Positions 21,058 to 28,030 of a stretch of DNA of 58,596 bases are shown here, in pieces; position 1 is the first letter of the stretch, and each line of letters starts with the position of its first letter. Source of the DNA: Brachionus koreanus (taxonomy: Eukaryota; Rotifera; Eurotatoria; Ploima; Brachionidae); NCBI GenBank assembly GCA_016987375.1, contig PJRA01000030.1, positions 264,937 through 323,532 on the forward strand, read 5' to 3'. Position numbers and translations under genes: made by a program. Below the pieces are notes generated by a model that saw only the letters and a program-made list of their open reading frames with translations, did no database searches and was not told where the DNA came from.

Positions 21058-21813
21058 ATGAAGATAGAACTATTTATTGTTTCAATTATTTTGAGCGCTG
21101 CTCTCTGTGTTCCACTTGATGATAAGAGAAAACCAAGACAAACGCAATGGCAGTGGCAATCTGGAACTGGTCAACAACAAAGCGAACCAGGGCAGCAACA
21201 AAGTGGAACTGGTAGCCAGCAACAACAATCTGGGACAGGTTCTCAATGGCAGTGGCAATCTGGAACTGGTCAACAACAAAGCGGACCAGGACAGCAACAA
21301 AGTGGAACAGGTTCTCAATGGCAATCTTCTGGATCTGAAACATTTCAAACCTTTGCCCCATTTTCTCCATTGAACTTCAATACGTTTGCACCTTTTGCTA
21401 AACAAGGTTCTCAATGGCAATGGCAATCTGGAACTGGTCAACAACAAAGCGAACCAGGACAGCAACAAAGTGGAACTGGTAGCCAGCAACAACAATCTGG
21501 GACAGGTTCTCAATGGCAGTGGCAATCTGGAACTGGTCAACAACAAAGCGGACCAGGACAGCAACAAAGTGGAACTGGTAATCAACAACAACAATCAAAT
21601 GGTGGTTCTTATCAAACATTTGCACCATTTCCAACCTTTCCTCCAATGAATTTTAATACATTTGCTCCTTTTCCTACATTTGCCCCATTTCCAACATTTG
21701 CACCAATTCAACCAGGCCAAGGATCAGTTTGGCAATCACAAATTAACAATGGTACCCATCAAATTAGCATGTGGAGTAATGGAACAACAATTATAAGACC
21801 AAATAATCCTTAA
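21058..21813 (+). CDS. Secreted Gln/Ser/Gly/Trp-rich repeat protein (silk- or adhesive-like)
   Basis: This 251-aa protein begins with a clear signal peptide (MKIELFIVSIILSAALC, about 17-18 residues) and a short basic stretch. The mature chain is repetitive. A 33-residue unit begins QWQWQSGTGQQQS and runs through (E/G)PGQQQSGTGS. It occurs four times, as two pairs starting at nt 21145, 21244, 21412 and 21511. Each pair is followed by a hydrophobic linker with TFAPF repeats (NFNTFAPF). The C-terminus has two NGT sequons. The mature part lacks Cys and is nearly Lys-free, so cross-linking would not be by disulfides. Such composition suits silk, cement or a gelatinous coat, which is inference. An acceptor-like AG at 21052-21053 is 4 nt before the ATG and a polyA signal lies at 21878. 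No known family is recognised. Confidence 0.86.
   Translation: MKIELFIVSIILSAALCVPLDDKRKPRQTQWQWQSGTGQQQSEPGQQQSGTGSQQQQSGTGSQWQWQSGTGQQQSGPGQQQSGTGSQWQSSGSETFQTFAPFSPLNFNTFAPFAKQGSQWQWQSGTGQQQSEPGQQQSGTGSQQQQSGTGSQWQWQSGTGQQQSGPGQQQSGTGNQQQQSNGGSYQTFAPFPTFPPMNFNTFAPFPTFAPFPTFAPIQPGQGSVWQSQINNGTHQISMWSNGTTIIRPNNP
21145..21580 (+). repeat. Two-level tandem repeat inside the secreted protein gene
   Basis: Units of 99 nt (33 codons) pair at 21145/21244 and 21411/21511 (offset 99). The whole pair is duplicated with an offset of 267 nt. The two pairs differ at only a few positions by eye, mostly synonymous (for example cagtgg versus caatgg). This points to recent duplication or gene conversion. 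Copy number may vary between individuals or be mis-assembled. Confidence 0.9.
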
Positions 21814-21877
21814 ATAGTTAAAAAAATTTTAATTTAATATAGAGATAAATATTTAGTTCATGAACTTTAGTTTTTAA

Positions 21878-21883
21878 AATAAA
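21878..21883 (+). terminator. Polyadenylation signal of the secreted repeat protein
   Basis: AATAAA lies about 65 nt after the stop codon in A/T-rich 3' UTR. In such sequence the hexamer is common by chance, but the position fits. Confidence 0.45.
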
Positions 21884-22427
21884 TATTCTTTTTATTTGAA
21901 TTAATCTTTTTTTTTAGTGTTTGACATCATTCGTGTCAATATGACTCGTTTCAGTCTTTTACAAATTAAAGTTAAAATCAATAAAGCTTTCAATTAAAAT
22001 TTTTTTTTAGTCTTTAATTTTCATTATAAAATTTAATCAATTAAATTGAGATAATAATTAGATTTATTCAATTAAATACAATTTTTTGGCTGCTCAAATA
22101 ATATTTGCCAAATAAATGATACATCGTTTGCTTACTTAATCTAAGTATAACAACTCTGTTGGTTGGAATGATACAACGCTATTGGCTTCTATGATAATTA
22201 TTTTATCGTTAGATATTCTAACATTAAGGAATCTTATAGCATAAAAGAAATTTCTTTAATCTTGAATCTGAAATTTTATGATTCCTTTGACTGGATATGT
22301 AAGTTAGATTTCTTGACTTTTCGGTTATCATTACTATCCTATTTTTAGCTATTTTGTACCAATTTTACAAAAAAAAATTTTAAATAAACCTCACTTTAAA
22401 ATAAAAATAGACATTTTTTAACATTAA

Positions 22428-22433
22428 TTTATT
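22428..22433 (-). terminator. Polyadenylation signal of RpL3
   Basis: AATAAA on the minus strand about 48 nt after the RpL3 stop codon. The position is right for a short ribosomal-protein 3' UTR. Confidence 0.5.
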
Positions 22434-22480
22434 TGAAATAATTTTTGCAAATAAATAAATGTTGATTATTTTTGCGGTAA

Positions 22481-24392
22481 TTAAGCTTTGGTGGCAGCTT
22501 TTTCCGAAGCAATTTTGTCCTTCTTCATAGGACCCATAAAACTCTTCTTTTCTTCGGCAGTTTGGAAACGACCATGACCGAATTTTGAAGATGTATCGAT
22601 GAACTTGAGGGTAATCTTTTCGAAGGCAACACGCTTGGTTTGTGTAATCAAAGATTTACGTAAGGTAATTGGACGTTTCTTGGTACCCATGACACAACCT
22701 TTCACCATAATATAGTCTTGACGAACAATACCATATTGTGGGAAACCACCCTGGAAAAAAATTCAATTAAAATTTCAATTAACTAAATAGATTTTTTTAG
22801 ACGAATCTTCAGACAACCCTATTCGGGTAAGCTGTAAAACATGACTGCAACACCGCGTTGGTGGGTTCATCCATTTCTGGCTCCAACGCAAATGCTACTT
22901 CAGACGCTTCTCGCTTCATCATTGATTCGTTTTTGTTTTATTAAGTAAAATAAAAAACAATTTAACTAACCATTGGTGTGATTGATTTTTCTACAGGATC
23001 AAATTCAGTCTTAGCATTGGCTTTGTCTGAGCCCAAACCAATTCTGTAAACTTTCTTGTTGATTTCTGTACGGTGATGGTATCCTTTTTGACCAGCTCTG
23101 GCAACTGTAAAGGATACTCTGCTTGGATGCCATGCACCAATACAAGCCACTTTTCTCAAACCCTTATGGGTCTTTCTAGGCAGTTTCTTTGTGTGCCATC
23201 TTGAGGTGACACCTTTGTATCCATGACCCTTGGTTACACCAATGCAATCAATCATTTCATCTTGTGAAAAGACTTGACTGATTGTAACTTGTTTTTCAAA
23301 GTGTTCACGTGCAAACTTAATTTTGTCAGCAACTGAACCACCATTCAATTGAATTTCCATAATATGGGCCTTCTTTTGTCTTTTTTTCAACAATTTCATC
23401 TAATTAATTTAATTTATTAATTTTAGTTGTAAATTTTTTTTAAGCTATGGGTTAATCAGACGGAAGGCAGCAAATAATGGGGTATCGGCATTATGATCTC
23501 CGATTGACCTCTTCCAAGGCCAAGTATCATCATTCTAACCCAATTTGGAAAAAAAAAACAAACATACTTGAGTGTGAGCGATGACACGAATGACTTGGCA
23601 GTATTTGGCCATTTTGGCAAAATCCTTTTCGATTTCTTTTTTGCCCAAATCATCTTTCCATTTTTTAGAATATTTTGTGAAAGCCTTCTTCTTTGATTTG
23701 TACCTTGATGATGATTGTAATTTAGATACCATGTTCGGGCAAACGGATCTAATGACACCATGGCTAGAATTGTCTAGCCACAGCTGGTTTATAAGTACTT
23801 CATCATGGCCTCGTTGTCTAGAAAGACAAGAGTCCAAGAGAGGAAAAATATTTAGTTTTTAGAGCTCATATTCAACGAATAGAGGAACTCTTATTTTATC
23901 GCCTTGATATTTTTAGGGAGCGATTTTTTATAAACCATTAGATTTGTGTTAATTTAAAAAAATTACCAGTTTTTGTAGAATCTTCTTCGGCAGTCTTCGC
24001 TCAAGTGTTCAGCGAAAACAGTCTTGAAAGTTCTTAAGCCTTTTGGTGTTTGGATGTAGCCAACAACACCGACAATGACCATTGGTGGGGCTTCGATGAT
24101 GGACACAGCCTCGACTGTTTCCTTTTTGTTCAATTTTGAGCCCAACTTGTCGACATCACGAACAATATGGGTCATACCAGCTTTGTAGCCGATGAAGGCG
24201 GTCAAATGAACTGGCTTTGAAGGATCATCTTTTGGAAAAGCTTTACATTTACCACGGATTCTTCTCGATCTCTTTTTTGGCAAAAAGCCCAAAGAACCGC
24301 ATCTAGGATGCTCGAATTTTCGATGACTCTGAAGATTAATTAAGATTCAATTTAATCTGAAAAATGTTTAATCATAGCAAAGTTATTACCAT
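22481..24392 (-). CDS. RpL3: 60S ribosomal protein L3 (uL3)
   Basis: Five exons on the minus strand: 24390-24392 (ATG alone), 23967-24328, 23568-23703, 22971-23399 and 22481-22750. Splice sites are GT-AG and the phases join cleanly to give 399 aa (human about 403). uL3 sits in the large subunit, and its W-finger and basic thumb reach the peptidyl-transferase centre. Conserved blocks include [55 protein letters not shown] and the [10 protein letters not shown] end. His245 lies in KTHKG, at the site methylated in other eukaryotes, and Trp257 at the W-finger tip. Exon 1 ending exactly at ATG is common in ribosomal-protein genes. Introns 3 and 4 host box C/D snoRNAs; intron 2 has a structured GC-richer core. 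An acceptor-like AG (24404-24405) lies 11 nt before the ATG. Confidence 0.97.
22801..22930 (-). ncRNA. Box C/D snoRNA in RpL3 intron 4
   Basis: All diagnostic boxes are present in order on the minus strand. A 7-bp terminal stem pairs ACGAATC (22924-22930) with GATTCGT (22801-22807). Box C is ATGATGA (22916-22922) and box D' is CTGA, 12 nt after it. Box C' is TGGATGA and box D is CTGA (22809-22812). The length of 130 nt is longer than usual because of a structured C'-D interval. The candidate D guide reads CCCGAATAGGGTTGT; I do not recognise its rRNA target. The D' guide core CGAGAAGCG is complementary to the conserved 5' end of U2 snRNA, possibly by chance. Same-strand intronic location in a ribosomal-protein gene is the normal setting for animal snoRNAs. 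Confidence 0.85.
23448..23542 (-). ncRNA. Box C/D snoRNA in RpL3 intron 3, SNORD83/snR52-like guide for 18S rRNA
   Basis: A 7-bp terminal stem pairs TGGGTTA (23536-23542) with TAACCCA (23448-23454). Box C is ATGATGA (23527-23533) and box D is CTGA (23456-23459). The total is 95 nt. The element just upstream of box D, TGCTGCCTTCC, is an 11-nt perfect complement of the universally conserved 18S segment GGAAGGCAGCA, plus one more G-U pair. By the D-box+5 rule the methylated residue is the first A of that segment, equivalent to human 18S A468. From memory, human SNORD83A/B guide that site and are also hosted in RPL3 introns, and yeast snR52 guides the equivalent residue. Clear D'/C' boxes are not seen. 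Confidence 0.92.
23704..23840 (-). other. Structured, GC-richer core of RpL3 intron 2
   Basis: This part of the 263-nt intron is far less A/T-rich than other introns. It contains a perfect 8-bp hairpin at 23761-23780 (TGGCTAGA, 4-nt loop, complement), extendable by an ACCA/TGGT pair across a small bulge. A box-C-like ATGATGA is present but no CTGA follows, so it is not a standard C/D snoRNA. AGACAA could serve as an H box of an H/ACA RNA. The exon 3 frame stays open through this stretch, so alternative splicing for autoregulation is another possibility. Confidence 0.35.
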
Positions 24393-25581
24393 TTTTAGAA
24401 CGTCTTTAGAACAACTTCAACTAATTTTTTTTCGCAAGAGCTTTCAATTTGAGGTATACAGAAAATTTTTTTTCTATCTGCAGAAAAAAATGTGCTTGCA
24501 AATTCAAAACAAGTTTATTTTATTTTAGTTTATTTCAGTTTTTTGCAAGACTGAAAAATTTTTACTTTACTCACCAAATTATTTGTCTTATAATTTTTAA
24601 AAATAAAAATTTAATTTTTTTATAATAACAAAAAATCAAATTGAATTGAATAATATTTTTACATTATTTCTAATTCTTACTAGTCAAATTTTAGAAAATA
24701 TTCAATATCAAAAATATTTGCTAATTTAATTTTTTTAAAACTAATTTTTTTTATGGAAAATTCATGTTGGCTATTTCCTTAGAATAAATTTTGAAATTTT
24801 TTAGTTCAAATTTTTTTAAAATAAATTTCAATGAAATATTTTTACAATAAAGATAATATGCAAAAACTTTGACCGTTCAACTGGTCGAAGCAAACATTAC
24901 CTTTCACATATTAACACTCAACTAGAAATGAATTAAAATAAATTTTTTTAAAAAAAATTTAAATGTCAAAATTTAACACATTGATAAATATTTAGCACGA
25001 ATATTTTCTATATTTTTTTCTCCCATTTTGATCAATGATAAATTTTAAAAGTTGTCTTATTTGATGAAAATAATCTGATGAAATTGAATTTTTATTAATT
25101 ATTTTTAAAAAAAAATATCAAAAAAACCTTGAGACAAAATTTTTGAATTTTTCTTTATCATGTGATTAAAAAAAATAATTTATAAATATATAAAAAAAGA
25201 TGGAGATCGTATGTGACTGCACGACACTAGTTTATTAGGGTTTTTCTATAAATAAAGCTTGTAAATTAAAAACTGTTTTATACCGAAACTGTTTCTTAAA
25301 TAATTAAGTAAGCGTGCAAATAATTTAAAGCTCAAAAAGCGTTTTCCTCTCCTTAAGTCTAAGCTAAATATGTCTCTAAGGATAAAAACAATAAAACATA
25401 GCATAAGATTTTTTAATTTTAACATGTACTGCAATTGAAACTTAAAATAGATGTCTTTTTTTTTTTTTAAATCAATATTTTTCTATTTTAAATAAAACAT
25501 GATTCATTAGGATTAGGTGTTTCTATGAACTTTTCCTAGACTGTTTAACGATGGTATAAATTTTGTTTAAATTTAGATTTT
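24393..25581. promoter_or_regulatory. Intergenic region between RpL3 and cyclophilin (divergent promoters)
   Basis: About 1.2 kb separate the divergently transcribed RpL3 and cyclophilin genes, so both promoters should lie here. A pyrimidine/T-rich acceptor-like AG precedes each ATG. No clear TATA box at the usual distance is seen. TATAAA at 25555-25560 is too close to the cyclophilin ATG unless the leader is only a few nt. Confidence 0.35.
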
Positions 25582-26124
25582 ATGCGTTTATTTTTTGCAC
25601 TATCAGCGCAAGCAGCTAAAGGAATTAGAATGAGTTTACCAAGATGTTTTTTTGATATAACTGCCGATGGTCAACCATTAGGTCGTATCACCATGGAATT
25701 AAACGCCGATGTTGTGCCAAAGACTGCTGAAAATTTCAGAGCTTTGTGCACTGGCGAGAAAGGATTTGGCTACAAAGGCAGCTGTTTCCACAGAGTAATT
25801 CCAAACTTTATGTGCCAAGGAGGTGATTTCACCAACCACAATGGCACTGGTGGCAAATCAATCTACGGAACTAAATTCGAAGATGAAAACTTTAAACTCA
25901 AACACACTGGTCCAGGTATGCTCTCAATGGCCAACGCTGGCCCAAACACCAATGGAAGTCAATTCTTTTTGACCACTGTCCCATGTCCTTGGTTAGATGG
26001 CAAGCATGTTGTTTTCGGACGAGTAGTTGAAGGCATGGATGTTGTCAAGAAAGTCGAATCATATGGTTCACAATCTGGCAAAACCACAAAGAAAATCGTT
26101 GTTGCTGATTCTGGTCAATTATAA
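25582..26124 (+). CDS. Cyclophilin-type peptidyl-prolyl cis-trans isomerase
   Basis: A 180-aa protein; residues 17-180 form a complete single-domain cyclophilin A-like enzyme. Catalytic and cyclosporin-contact residues are present: the Arg in [15 protein letters not shown] with its Phe and Gln, the FFLTT Phe, and Trp-Leu-Asp-Gly-Lys-His near the end. It isomerises prolyl bonds during protein folding. In front of the usual [10 protein letters not shown] start are 16 extra residues ([16 protein letters not shown]). They are basic, hydrophobic and free of acidic residues, like a mitochondrial presequence. A second ATG at 25630 gives the cytosolic form. An acceptor-like AG (25575-25576) lies 5 nt before the first ATG. 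There are no introns. An endoplasmic-reticulum signal is less likely because the hydrophobic run is short. Confidence 0.95.
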   Translation: MRLFFALSAQAAKGIRMSLPRCFFDITADGQPLGRITMELNADVVPKTAENFRALCTGEKGFGYKGSCFHRVIPNFMCQGGDFTNHNGTGGKSIYGTKFEDENFKLKHTGPGMLSMANAGPNTNGSQFFLTTVPCPWLDGKHVVFGRVVEGMDVVKKVESYGSQSGKTTKKIVVADSGQL

Positions 26125-26201
26125 ATTCAAATTAAATTTTAGTTCTTTTTTTCAAATTAAGATGAACAAAAAAGACTCCTTATATTCTTTGTCATTAATT
26201 T

Positions 26202-26207
26202 AATAAA
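26202..26207 (+). terminator. Polyadenylation signal of cyclophilin
   Basis: AATAAA lies about 78 nt downstream of the cyclophilin stop codon in an A/T-rich 3' UTR. Confidence 0.45.
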
Positions 26208-26509
26208 ATTAAAAAAAATATCTTACTTTCTTTTTAATTTTTAAGTTTAAATTTTATCAATGTTTTAAAATTGTAAAAGAAAATATTTTCATAAATAGTA
26301 AAAAAAAAATTATCATTTTATTACAAAAGAAAGGAAATAAATGATTGAAGTCAAAAGATTTATTAAATTAGCATAAATTTTTTATTTTTAAAATCACTAT
26401 TTTTAAAAGCGGAAAAACAATCTTAAATATCATGGTTCAAGAATAAAAAATTTTATTAATTAATAATAATTTTAAATTAATAATCAAATATTTTTAATTC
26501 TAATTGGAA

Positions 26510-26516
26510 TATAAAA
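26510..26516 (+). promoter_or_regulatory. Candidate TATA box
   Basis: TATAAAA about 40 nt upstream of the splice acceptor of the Gly/Tyr-rich exon. In sequence this A/T-rich the motif is weak evidence on its own. Confidence 0.25.
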
Positions 26517-26555
26517 CCGTTTAAATTCTACTGAATGTCTTGTGGTTTAAATTAG

Positions 26556-26693
26556 GCTTTTACTTTGGTTTCATATGGTTATGGCTCAAGATTCAACAGT
26601 TTGTATAGCAATGAACACGGATTAAGACATCAAAGTTTGGCTTATTATGCTTATGGATTGAGATCATACTGCACTTATGGTAGAAAATATTAA
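26556..26693 (+). CDS. Probable last exon of a Gly/Tyr-rich short peptide
   Basis: After a good 3' splice site (AAATTAG ending at 26555), 45 codons are open to TAA at 26691-26693. The composition is unlike random A/T translation: Tyr, Gly, Ser, Arg and Leu, with internal similarity (SYGYGSRFNSLYS, then LAYYAYGLRSY) and a YGRKY end. An in-frame stop just upstream means the coding start must come from another exon, which I could not find. TATAAAA at 26510-26516 lies upstream. Gly/Tyr-rich short secreted peptides occur as cuticle or antimicrobial peptides in invertebrates. Membership here is inference, and a pseudo-exon cannot be excluded. Confidence 0.4.
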   Translation, partial: AFTLVSYGYGSRFNSLYSNEHGLRHQSLAYYAYGLRSYCTYGRKY

Positions 26694-26949
26694 TTCTTAA
26701 ACATAAAATATTTTGTAGAATATTTCAACAAATTAATTTAAATTAATTTTGATTAATATGTAACAATTATTATATAGTAAAATTTTATATTGAAGAGTCT
26801 TACATTCTCTTGCTACTTAGATTCTTAATTTTAAAAGCAAAGCTTATTAAAACCAAATTTTCTGCTAGATGAGTAGATTAGAAGAAGGCTAGTAAGAATA
26901 TTTCTGTATTTTAATTTATTAATTTTTCTAACCTGTATAAATAAACTAT

Positions 26950-27172
26950 TTTGGTCCCTAAAAGCTAGCTTTCTTGGTCTCACAGGCCTGGTTGATTCCT
27001 TTGGAGTCTCAAAGGTTTCATTGTTTTTTCTTATGGTTCTTTACACATTTTTCTGATACTCACACTAATTTAGTTATTTCCCTATTACTATTAACTAGTC
27101 TTATCTTTTAAGAGATCAATTATCTGATACCAAGGTTACTAATTTTTTCGGTGTAAAATTTTTATTGGTCAC
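26950..27172. other. Less A/T-rich patch abutting an assembly gap, possible retroelement fragment
   Basis: On the minus strand a frame reads ETFETPKESTRPVRPRKL, and nearby a TTGGTATCAGA motif resembles a tRNA-type primer-binding site. Both are suggestive of an LTR retrotransposon cut by the gap, but neither is decisive. No protease, reverse transcriptase or integrase motif is visible. Confidence 0.2.
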
Positions 27173-27244
27173 NNNNNNNNNNNNNNNNNNNNNNNNNNNN
27201 NNNNNNNNNNNNNNNNNNNNNNNNNNNNNNNNNNNNNNNNNNNN
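27173..27244. other. Assembly gap (72 N)
   Basis: A run of 72 N. The true size is unknown. It is flanked by a possible mobile-element fragment on the left and a dispersed repeat on the right, which probably caused the break. Confidence 1.
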
Positions 27245-27345
27245 TTTGATTGACATTTTTATGGTCTTTTTTATTTTCAATTTTTTTAGCTAAGTGTAAA
27301 ATCGAATTATTTAAAATCTATTTTTATTAAATAAATTTTTAAAAC
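27245..27345 (+). repeat. Dispersed repeat copy (partner at 17770-17900)
   Basis: Begins at the gap edge with TTTGATTGAC and contains TTTTCAATTTTTTTAGCT, AGTGTAAAATCGAATT, as at 17770-17900. Orientation is the same in both. The part to the left is hidden in the gap. Confidence 0.45.
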
Positions 27346-28030
27346 AAATTTTAATTATTTAATGTCGTACAAAATAAAAATATTAAAAAAAAATAGTGCG
27401 GCTAAATTTTTATGCAATACTGTACATCTAATCGAAAATTTAAATTTTTTTAAAGAATTTAGTTTAAAAAGGCAAGTAAAACTGTTTTTAAGTTTAAGTT
27501 TTTTTTAAGGATTTTTCGATAGTTAAAGGTATTTTGAAATATCTATTAAATGCTCTGAATCGATATTCTCTCAAAAAAAGTTTGATTTATTAAAATAAAA
27601 ATTCTCCTTGATTTTTTTTCCATTTTGAAATTTTTAAGTGAAAAATCTATAAGTGACAATTTTTTTAAATGTTTTGTATTTTCTTTAATGTTCAACAAAT
27701 CATTTTCACATTCATTTTTTTTTTCAATCTTTATCATATTCAATACAAATAGTAGAATAGCTATGGATTATAATTTTAAAATTTAACTTATAATATTAAA
27801 TAAAAAAGACTTAGAAATTTTAGAATATTTTTATTATTCATATAAAATTAATTGTAATCATTTAAAAAAAGAACAACATAAGAATTATTGGTATAAAATT
27901 TACAAATTTTTCATAAAAAAATTATCTTAAATTCTCATTTTTATCCGTAATATACAACAATACTTTGGTAATAAACACTAATTTAAAAAGAAAAATACGG
28001 CTCCGGGAACTCTAAGAACCCGTTTGTCAA

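Larger units (their letters stand above)
21814..22480. other. Intergenic region between repeat-protein gene and RpL3 3' end
   Basis: Holds the polyA signals of both convergent genes: AATAAA at 21878-21883 on plus, and TTTATT at 22428-22433 read on minus. A patch at about 22090-22210 is less A/T-rich but has no recognisable coding or RNA structure. Confidence 0.5.
26125..28030. other. Intergenic region between cyclophilin and teneurin 3' ends, with gap
   Basis: The two genes converge here. The region holds the cyclophilin polyA signal, a probable exon of a Gly/Tyr-rich peptide (26556-26693), a less A/T-rich patch at about 26950-27172, the gap at 27173-27244 and a dispersed repeat from 27245. 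No sequence resembling the missing teneurin YD shell is seen. Confidence 0.55.

Noticed and set aside
21082..21594. Antisense open frame of 170 codons over the secreted repeat gene
   Set aside because: It is the shadow of the Q/S/G-rich repeat: CAA, CAG and GGA codons give no antisense stops. The sense strand has the signal peptide and proper stop.
23730..23800. Third box C/D snoRNA in RpL3 intron 2 (ATGATGA present)
   Set aside because: No CTGA box follows and no terminal stem pairs across it.
23456..23837. Overlapping open frames running through RpL3 introns 2 and 3
   Set aside because: Exon 3 splice sites restore the perfect L3 sequence, so these are intron read-through; the intron cores are better explained as RNA structure.
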